Origin: Schistosoma mansoni
Lineage: Eukaryota; Platyhelminthes; Trematoda; Strigeidida; Schistosomatidae
Length of the DNA stretch: 64,000 nt
NCBI RefSeq assembly: GCF_000237925.1
Contig: NW_017386040.1
Location: 785,890 to 849,889, forward strand
Reading direction: 5' to 3'
Below are positions 55,719-64,000 of this stretch, piece after piece; the first letter of the stretch is position 1; the number at the start of each line of letters is the position of its first letter. The notes under the pieces were generated by a model. The model had not been told where the DNA came from, searched no databases, and worked only from the letters and a program-made list of their open reading frames with translations. The position numbers and the translations under genes are program-made.

Positions 55719-57868
55719 GGTCAATTGGAATTATGAGGTCAATAATCCGAATAAATGTAAATAACATAGGATGAGAAATATTCATAGAATTAAAAATCAG
55801 ACCATATATACATAATTTTCCCTAACAGACCTTGCATGAATTTCAGCACTCAGCCTACTAAGACAACTTCTGGGGGTCACACAAACCAATACTTCTCAGC
55901 CGTGGTAAAAACAATTTTTCTCTATTAAGTGTTTAGAGTATAGAAGACTGATATTATATACGTGTAAACATTTGATAAACACCTGATAAATATATGACTT
56001 TTGTTTATCTTTCTGTTAAATAAATGATGATTTAGATACTACTTATTTGGAACAGTTTGCTGGTGTATATGACTAGTTTCTCTCTGTAGTTCCATCGATT
56101 TTACGAAATTCCCGTCTCTGTAAATCCCCGTAACTGACTCTTGACGCCGTTGATCAAGAGTGTATGTGTGGCTAAGCACTACAAGATAATACAAGGCGAT
56201 ATTCTGTGAAACCATATCGGGATTAAAAGACACCTCAGTCAGTTAGTCATAAAGAACCTAAAACCCGAGACATTTATATATCGGTTTAAATCACCATGAC
56301 AAATTATCAAGACAAATGTCAGAGTAGCAGAATTATTAGCAGCATCAACAGTAAGAGAAAATATTAGGCATAGAAAATATGACTCAGAAAAGAATGAGTC
56401 CGTGGGAAAAAAGTACAAGATCACTTCAAAACCCAAAATCCAAGGGAAGACAGAAAGTGAGTGAATCTGTTCCAACCACGGGTCACATTATCATGGACTT
56501 CAACCAAGTAGTCAGTATTACCTACATGGTTTAACCTAATAATCCATGACTTTATGGATTGATGTCAAATCTTGGCCACTCCTAGATTTATTAAAACATC
56601 CCTACATCAGCAAACATGCCTTGAAGGTACACCTCGGAATCTATCTTCTAGAAATCTTGTTCTCCAGACCAACCAGTGGTAATTACTTGGTTCGCTACAC
56701 TAGGAACTTTAGACGATTCCCTACTAACTAATTAACCGGCTAAAATACTCAGCGCCGATTGGTATTTCACTTTGAAACAAGTATTTTAATTTACTAGTAG
56801 CCTGTAGGATTAGTCGAGTTAAGAAAGAAGATAAATGCTCACTAATATTATTGGATGGCTAACATAGTTTATCAGAAATTGACTGAGAAAATATGAGGTG
56901 TCACATGTCTAACACACGTTATAGGCACCTTATTCAATCAAGGTTGACAGCAACCAACCGATATCACTTAATATCCTTAACGTGATCTCTATAGTACTCA
57001 CTCCATGCCATACATGATGAAATATTAATAACCTATGGATGCTTTCTGACTTCATGTGTCATGTTTTGCTGTTATGAAGTATTTTAGGACAAACTCTAGT
57101 AAGACAAGCATCTTGCACTAAAGATGATGTAAGTTAGGAAGAAACCGAGTCCACTGTATGTATGAACAGGGTTGATAGGGCTTGCAAAATATTTGCAGCA
57201 GTCAACATCCAGTAATTCACTCTATATGGTTGAATTAAACATTGATACATGCTAGTCCAGAAACAACAAACTGTAGTTCAATGGATAGAAATGAAACTTA
57301 AGTATTCCCGCATTGTTACTTGAAGCGTTCACAAAACTATGGATTGTCAAAGTCCTTGACAAACAGGATTACGCCAAGTGCAGATTCAAGGTGAATGAGT
57401 TTCCTAAAAGTAGATAACTCCCAGTAAAGTCAGACAGTGAGTTATATCCACGATAAAAAGTAGATAAAAATGAGGAGAGTTAACTACCCTGATAAATGCC
57501 AGAGCTCGATTATAGTTCGATAGTTCGAATTTTGTATTTGATTTTGTTTATCCGAACAAAAACGAAAACACCTTGGTTTAAAGATACCCATCGTTTGAAT
57601 TCAATTACCAGATATAACAGACATACATGATTGACAAACTTTCGACCTATTCGTTATTTGCGAGATATCGAAGTGTGCAGATTTGTACGTATAACCTCGG
57701 ATGATCATATATGAACATGTATAAACACACAAAACTAAATAGTCCAAATAAACCACAATCAGAAAATTATCCAGATTACAATATGTTAAACTAAGATAGA
57801 AACCACCAAGTAGCTATGAAAATAAATTCTTTTATTTACAAGATATTTGTATTTATTTTTGTACAAAG
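55719..57868. other. Intergenic between LINE and EXOSC2
   Basis: 56465-56720 is a diverged copy of the repeat seen at 30.4 kb. The rest is AT-rich without a recognisable gene. Confidence 0.4.
57831..57836 (-). terminator. EXOSC2 polyadenylation signal
   Basis: AATAAA on the minus strand, 33 bases after the stop codon. Confidence 0.6.
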
Positions 57869-60694
57869 TTAGTAATCAGATTTTAATTTTGCTTGAACAA
57901 GCGTAACAAGACGACGAGCAACTTCTGGATGCAATAAACGAGCGATGCGGTTACGAGATTTACTACCCGAAGAATCATTATTGATACTAGTTTCGAATTC
58001 CAGCTGATACTCATCATCATCATCGTCATTTTGTTGATCAGCTGACCAACTGGCTTCGCATGCAGTAAGAACACTTGTTTCCCATACTGGCATTCCATTA
58101 TGTGTAAGAGCTAAAATGCAATTACGCACACGACAAACTGCAATGCGTTCAGCTAATAATTCCGATTCATTAGCTGTATTTAAATCTGCTTCAACTGGAG
58201 CCGATAAGCCAAGACCAATATCCATAGCTCTTGCTGGACCTGTCCAAATATATCCATTACAGCCAAGTATGAGGCCAACAGAAATAACTTCATTAGATAT
58301 TGTTATAGGACCATCAAGTGTATCCATTCTTGGGATCGCTAGACGATGACGATGTATTTTTTGACGTTTAATAAGACTAGGAGGAATACGCAGAAGACAG
58401 CCACCTCCCAGTTTGCCTGTCCTGGTACCCGGCATATGAAGTTGTAATGTTCCATCTTTGTAAACTTCATGAACTTCAGCGACAATGAGGTCACCCTCCT
58501 GAAAAAACGCAAAGATGTATCGAAAAATACCAACGTAAAAATCAATACTATGAATACACACTGATGAGTTAAAAAGTTGCTGAAACACAATGTCTATTAA
58601 AGACTTCAGTTACCTAATTTTCATATATATATATATATAGTAGTAGTACTTCTAGTCAAATGTCTCTAGCTTCGAATAAACCATAAAGCGTTTAAATCTC
58701 GGATCGAGACAATGTTAAACACTGTTAAACAAGCATAATGATTTGTGTTTGTATATTTGCTGAAAAAATAAATTTTTACGGGACTTACCATAAAAAGTAC
58801 TTTCAAAGATAAAAAGGATTAATGGGTTGTTATAAACACTGTAAGGACATACGAAGTATACCTAACAACAATTTTAATTACAGATGCATCTTAAGTAATA
58901 AGGATACAAAAACAACCACTATTCAAACAGTCGTCATTGTAGTCGTCGAATTTAAAGTACCAGCCTTTATCAAGCATAGTTTAGGTTAATAAGCAAAATG
59001 CTTAAGCTAGAAAATTGCTAAAATTTCTCGGAGAGACTGATACATTTTAGAACCGAAGTTCCAGTGGTCATCTTCATACCAATAGACTCCAGGTTCATTG
59101 TCTTCACAGACAAAAATAGTCGAACTGATGGGATAAAATTACAAGTCATAAGGATTCAAATGAAACTAATGGTCAATTTATTTACCAGCAAAACATCCCC
59201 ATACTCAACAATTATAAGGTAAGCTCATACCTTCATGAAAGAACGCATAGCCCGTTCATCATCTTCAGATTTCCGACGAAGTTCACCACCAGGTAGTTTC
59301 ACATTAGCCAAGGCTAGATTGGCTAGAAGAGCAGAGTTGACATCAACACGCCAGCGACGTTGTTCAACCTTAAATAACCAAGTGAAGGAAAACGGTATAT
59401 ACTTTGTTTCACATGACGTTATACTCATATGTACATTAAAAATCCTGCAAAATAGTGATTATCCATGACGATATCACCCATCACATAGACAGCAACCTCA
59501 TAACTAATGAACTATATACGAGAATATGGAATCAGTCAGAATTATCACACTAAAGTTAACTTACAGAAACTTAAAAAGTAGATAACTTACTAGTATTGTT
59601 AGACAAACAGAACATTCGATGAAGACGCCCCAAAAATTTATTTACATACAGTCTATTACTTTCCACTAAAATTTGTGAAACATTTACTCACTCCTTGCTG
59701 TACTGTACACTTTAAATTTTTTTTATGCACTTCTTTTTTACCTTCACTGTTTCAAGTTTTAACTACTCGTGTTTTTATACTACTGATCCCTTCTAGTACT
59801 TTTTTCCTAACATGTCAGTAGTATTTTGTATTTGAAAACAAGCTGTTTACACGCAGGGCTATAGGAAAAAACTTACTGGTATCACAGGATTATGTTGAGC
59901 TAACACTAGCATGAAGACGCCAGAGAATCGCTTGTAGTTTTTACTAGCTTAGAAGCTTTGAATTAAACTTACTCATAGAACTTGATATTTATCAGACGTA
60001 ATGTTTATTTCTATCCTATGAGTAGAAATATAGATCTTTTTAAATGTTAAGCGGTACTACGTGACTGGCTCTGACTTATGCAAATAGAGGATTTGAAATA
60101 TATTTCACGAGACAAGGTAGAATTTACTAATGTGAGCAAAGTACCTTAGAACCAGCTACTCAATTACTTAATGATGGATAATCAGAACAATGAAACTACT
60201 GGATTCCCTCTAGTTGATTAACGCTAGAAAAAACCGACGCACTTGGTGTGACGTGACAAAGATATATTTGTGGATCACTTCAATAAAGTCATGAAACTAA
60301 CCTCTACAATGCGGCCCACTACAGTATCTCCAACATTGCCAAAGTACCGAGCCTTCGGTGGCTCTACATATACGAGTTTATTGACTATCCTAACACGCCC
60401 AGTTAGAGAAGTGTGTATATTGCCTGCCTGTATCCCTGGATCTCCATTAACAGATGCCAAAGTGTCTGGATTAACTGCGGAAGATAAATCCTCACCAATG
60501 TTCGTAGACGAAGCATCTACACTCCTATAGGTTCCATGGCCAGTTATAAGACTTGCGACAGAAGAAAAAACTATTTCTCCAGGAACAACGGCAGAGCCTT
60601 GCTGAATGCTTGGACCCTCTGGCTGACCCTGAGAAACATAATCAACAGAATGCCTTTCGGGGGCAGCAATAGCCGGATACATGTAGATTGACAT
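57869..60694 (-). CDS. EXOSC2: Exosome complex component RRP4, three exons
   Basis: Orthologue of EXOSC2/RRP4, an RNA-binding cap subunit of the nuclear and cytoplasmic RNA exosome. Exons on the minus strand are 60694-60302, 59368-59231 and 58498-57869 (386 residues), all with GT/AG borders and phase 0. An N-terminal domain carries VVPGEIV (36-42) and GHGTY (52-56). The S1 domain runs from about GDTVVGRIVE (122-131) over VEQRRWRVDVNS and LPGGELRR (156-163) to EGDLIVAEV (178-186). The KH-type domain includes LIKRQK and GCNGYIW (256-262), as in the human protein from memory. It is longer than human EXOSC2 (about 293 residues): an N-terminal extension, an insert at about residues 57-92, and a C-terminal acidic run of five Asp (335-339) coded by a CAT/ATC-type repeat. 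The start was taken at the first ATG of exon 1; a 5' non-coding exon is possible. Confidence 0.92.
58620..58655. repeat. AT/AGT microsatellite in EXOSC2 intron 2
   Basis: TATATATATATATATATA followed by AGTAGTAGTA. The remaining intron sequence (58499-59230 and 59369-60301) shows nothing else I recognise. Confidence 0.7.
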
Positions 60695-60966
60695 CTCTTG
60701 GAGGTAAGTTTTTGATTCAGACTATGAGTGAAGTGCCATATAATTTTAGTGCGTGTAGCGTACAAACATCTTCTTGCCTCTGCTACACGACCTTGAAATC
60801 TTCAGTCCTCAGTAATAAGGATAGGAGATCTATTGACCTATATTAATTCTTGCGGTTTGTTACACTGTGGAGGTCCAATCTCGTTTTGAATATATCAACA
60901 GAAGATGCTGATATTACGTGTTCTGATCTATCCTAGACGGAAGGAAAAGATAAGACATATTAGTAC
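60695..60966. other. Upstream region of EXOSC2
   Basis: 272 bases lie between the EXOSC2 start codon and the LTR element. Any EXOSC2 promoter or first non-coding exon must lie here or within the LTR. Confidence 0.4.
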
Positions 60967-61323
60967 TGTAGTGACCGGCCAGTCTCGATAAGAACACGAT
61001 TGGAATAATAGAAACAATTATTATTATTGTAACCAATTGTACCAGAGATTGTTTTACTATATTTGTTTAACTGTATCCGTTTCACTTCTTGTTCCATATA
61101 CCGCCTGGTTTGGTTCGAGCTTGCTCACGCACTGCTTATTCGCTTGTACTCTTTGGCACGTCTCGGTATTATTTCGATACCACGAGATCGCCAATAATTA
61201 TACTTGATCTGGACTAGTAAAGCCTTCTGATTTACGGGCTATCAAGGGAACCAAGTCATATTTGTACGCGTAATCGAATAGTAGTGGTGATCATAGTCCG
61301 CCCACGACTCGACATCCACTACA
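60967..61323 (+). repeat. 5' LTR of the second element
   Basis: Starts TGTAGTGACCGGCC and ends CATCCACTACA (357 bases), judged by TG/CA ends and the following primer-site-like TGGTGAGCCG. Ends are inferred without the partner LTR. Confidence 0.65.
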
Positions 61324-61403
61324 ACTGGTGAGCCGTATTTGGAACACGCACTACAACTGGTGAGCCGTTGTTGGAACACGCAATACAGCTGGTAACCCAA
61401 TCC
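61318..61403 (+). repeat. 32-base tandem repeat spanning the LTR end and primer site
   Basis: Two near-perfect 32-base units (61318-61349 and 61350-61381) and a diverged partial third (61382 on). Each contains ACTACAACTGGTGAGCCG or its variant, that is, the LTR terminus plus a primer-site-like TGGTGAGCC. Confidence 0.85.
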
Positions 61404-61531
61404 ATCGAGCACAAGTCAAACTTGGCCAATTCTCCAAACCAGATCAATCCGGTGAGTCTATTTATCTATCCACATCTGTTGCATATATTCGTATTGATAT
61501 TTTTCAATATATAATATCTTGGCAACTTACC

Positions 61532-62398
61532 ATGGTGGATAACGATAAGAGTAGTATAAATATAATAGACTCCGAGGTACAGGTTATCAACTTTCGACCG
61601 GTTCCTTTCATCCCTCATGATCCAGAAGTCTGGTTCGCGGCACTGGAATCTCAATTTGAGATCCGCCGCATAACCAACCAAAGGCAAAAGTACGCCTACG
61701 CTTTGGAATCATTGCCCGGGGATCACCTAACCGCTGTCCGTGAGGTTGTCCTCAATCCCAACGTTCCAAACGTTTATGACCGTCTTAAGGATGCCATCCT
61801 TCGACATTTCCTCCCATCAAGAGAGGAAAGATTGAGGACACTTTTAGCACGTCACCCTATGGGTGATGCTAAGCCGAGCCACCACCTCACGCGCCTGCAA
61901 TCCCTTGCAGGAAACATGACAGCTGACTCTGAGATAGTCAAAGAGTTGTGGTTCGAAGCCTTACCAGTCAGTATCCAGCCAACCCTTACGGCTCTGCTCG
62001 AGGACACCCCGCTCAACAAGGTGGCCCTCATAGCAGATAAGATTCTGGCACGAGTTAACACCAAAGGCGACCATTTAGTTGCTAGTTTTTCCCGTTCTAA
62101 CGTTGATCTCGATGCTAGACGACCTCCGGCTTCTGGGGATAGGGATAGATGTATCCATACTCGTCTCAGTTTCCGAGACCGCGCAAATGTGCCAGCCCCC
62201 TACGTCCCCCGACCCAGGTCACAATCTCGAAAAGCCGTAACGACTCGCCCCAAGCGGGCATCTTCCAAGCCACGCCAGAAGGCGGTTTCGGAAGCGAGTC
62301 CAGGTTGGTGCTGGTTCCACCGTGCTTTCGGAGCCGGTGCCCGTCATTGTCGAGCTCCCTGCTCATACAAGGCGGGAAACTTCTCAGCCGGCGAGTAA
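61532..62398 (+). CDS. gag region of the second element
   Basis: A Gag-like frame of 288 residues with a capsid-type region (about 20-180; [17 protein letters not shown]), an Arg/Ser-rich basic part (about 205-255) and the C-X2-H-X9-C-X3-C knuckle (WCWFH...HCRAPC) near the end. The layout is the same as in the 21.2 kb gag, with recognisable but low similarity. Pol is in the -1 frame and overlaps its 3' part. Confidence 0.88.
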   Translation: MVDNDKSSINIIDSEVQVINFRPVPFIPHDPEVWFAALESQFEIRRITNQRQKYAYALESLPGDHLTAVREVVLNPNVPNVYDRLKDAILRHFLPSREERLRTLLARHPMGDAKPSHHLTRLQSLAGNMTADSEIVKELWFEALPVSIQPTLTALLEDTPLNKVALIADKILARVNTKGDHLVASFSRSNVDLDARRPPASGDRDRCIHTRLSFRDRANVPAPYVPRPRSQSRKAVTTRPKRASSKPRQKAVSEASPGWCWFHRAFGAGARHCRAPCSYKAGNFSAGE

Positions 62399-62399
62399 A

Positions 62400-63999
62400 T
62401 GCGGCCGTACTCGCCGGCACTTCACCTCAGGTTGGCCGTTTATTTTACGTGCACGATTATCGCACCAACGCTAGGTACCTTGTGGATACGGGTGCCCAAG
62501 TTTCTGTCGTACCTATCGGTAACAGTAAGTCTCAAGCCACTATGCTTCGACTACGCGCTGCGAATGGCTCAGTCATTCCCACCTATGGTACACGACAACT
62601 TACGGTCAACCTGAGCAACCGACGACAGTATCTGTGGACGTTCATCATTGCCGATGTTCCCACAGCTATACTCGGTATCGATTTCCTACAGCACTATGAA
62701 TTGCTAGTCGATTCACGTAGGCTGCAGCTAATTGATACTTCGTCGAACAGCAACTTTATGGGCTCTAAAGCCCACACAAAGGCGTACCGAATCACAGGTG
62801 TATTTCATTCGCGTGACGATTTATTCCACGTTTTATTTCAGAAATTCCCCAAATTAACTAAACCTTTCGAGGAGACTACATTGGTGACCAATCGTGTGGT
62901 ACACCACATAGTCACCCGCGGACCACCAGTCACGACAAGACCTCGCCGACTGGCACCGGACAAATTAGCTTTCGCTAAACGTGAGTTTGACAATTTACTA
63001 GCTACTGGTATTATTCGTCCTTCTCACAGTCCTTGGGCCTCACCTCTCCACATGGTTCGCAAAAAGGATGGGGTTAGTTGGAGACCATGCGGAGACTACC
63101 GAGCGTTAAACGCAGCTACACGTTTCGATAGCTATCCCATCCCCCGCATACATGACATCACGGCATCACTCAAGGGCACGACAATTTTTTCCAAGATCGA
63201 TCTGGTACGAGCATATCATCAGATCCCAGTCGCTCTTGAAGATATAGAGAAAACTGCTATCACGACTCCTTTCGGTTTATTTGAGTTCCTACGAATGCCA
63301 TTTGGATTACGGAATGCTGCTCAAACTTTCCAAAGGTTTATCGATAGCATTGTACGAGACCTAGATTTTGTTCACGTCTATATTGATGACCTGCTCATCG
63401 CATCATCAAACGTAGATGAACATTATCAACACCTGACGCTACTATTCCAGCGCCTTTCGGATAATGGAATAATAGTCAACCCCGACAAGTGTGAACTCGG
63501 GAAGAAGGAAATAAAATTCTTAGGTCATGTTATTAAGCATGAGGGTATTCTACCTTGCGAGGATAAAGTACGTACTATAATGGAGTACACTGTACCGTCC
63601 ACACTCAAGGAACTGAAGGCATTTCTCGGTTTGGTCAACTTCTACCGACGCTTCATTTCGCACGCGGCAGAACAGTTACGACCGTTAACCGATTTACTTC
63701 GCGGTAATCCACGCAAACTGGAATGGAACGACGCCGCACGTACTGCATTTTCAGATATCAAAACGGCCCTAGCTCAAGCCACACTTCTCGTGCATCCTGA
63801 CCCATCAGCCACGCTTAGTATAGCGGTTGATGCATCGGATTTCGCCTTAGGAGCCGTTATGCAACAGAATATCTCCGGTAGTTGGCAGCCCCTCGAATTT
63901 TTCTCACGACGCCTCACTCCCACGGAGACGAGATATAGCGCTTTTGGTCGCGAACTGCTAGCAGCCTACTGCGCCATCAAACATTCCGGCACGCTGTAG
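62400..63999 (+). CDS. pol region of the second element (partial)
   Basis: Protease ([12 protein letters not shown], about 62.48 kb), reverse transcriptase (about 63.0-63.65 kb, YIDD box) and the start of RNase H (about 63.8 kb on, [11 protein letters not shown]). Integrase lies beyond the window. The frame overlaps the end of gag at -1, as in the first element, consistent with frameshift expression in this family. Confidence 0.88.
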
Positions 64000-64000
64000 A

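Larger units (their letters stand above)
60967..64000 (+). mobile_element. Second CsRn1-clade LTR retrotransposon, cut by the window edge
   Basis: It starts with an LTR (60967-61323), then a primer-site region with tandem repeats, gag and pol through RNase H, and runs past the right edge, so the 3' end and second LTR are unseen. The gag CHCC finger and RT sequence place it with Saci-2/Saci-3/Boudicca-type elements, but its LTR is unrelated to that at 20.7 kb. The visible part looks close to whole, with perhaps one break. Age cannot be judged without the second LTR. Confidence 0.88.

Noticed and set aside
1-64000. CRISPR array, operons or other bacterial features
   Set aside because: No regularly spaced direct repeats. 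Introns, SINEs, LINEs and LTR elements show a eukaryotic nuclear genome.

Overview
This looks like a window of a blood-fluke (Schistosoma) genome. It is AT-rich and intron-rich and dense in schistosome repeats: Sm-alpha-type SINEs with hammerhead ribozymes, SR2-like RTE LINEs, and LTR elements of the CsRn1 clade (Boudicca/Saci group). The two recognisable host proteins, BRX1 and EXOSC2, are eukaryotic ribosome and RNA-processing factors, and BRX1 has a 33-base in-frame intron of the kind common in schistosomes. I cannot fix the species from sequence alone.

Layout. From 1 to 20.6 kb I see no confident host gene. This part holds tRNA-derived, hammerhead-bearing SINEs (several as head-to-head inverted pairs, one broken by a 200-base assembly gap), a solo LTR, an LTR remnant and a worn gypsy pol fossil. 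From 20.7 to 26.0 kb lies a young Boudicca-like LTR element (two 326-base LTRs differing at one base, 4-base target duplication) inserted into what reads as the last coding exon of an unidentified host gene. BRX1 follows on the + strand (26.7-32.3 kb, five exons). From 32.3 to 42.4 kb is intergenic sequence with LINE fragments, a ~2 kb structure with long inverted arms and several dispersed repeats.

From 42.5 to 47.1 kb is a two-exon gene for a 64-residue secreted peptide with a six-cysteine inhibitor-cystine-knot spacing. It is split by a 4.4 kb intron and is easy to miss in an ORF scan. From 47.6 to 55.7 kb are more SINEs, an internally deleted SR2-like LINE and a full-length SR2-like LINE with an open 1005-residue endonuclease/reverse-transcriptase frame. 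EXOSC2/RRP4 lies on the minus strand (57.9-60.7 kb, three exons). A second CsRn1-clade element starts 272 bases upstream of the EXOSC2 start codon and runs off the right edge.

How the parts relate. BRX1 (large-subunit rRNA maturation) and EXOSC2 (exosome cap) are housekeeping RNA factors with no sign of co-regulation. The repeats form a small ecosystem: at least three SINE-type families each pair a tRNA-like head with their own hammerhead module, and the LINE copies carry the reverse transcriptase and short-repeat tails. The most unusual items are the cystine-knot gene, the recent LTR insertion into a coding exon, and the multiplicity and inverted pairing of hammerhead SINEs.
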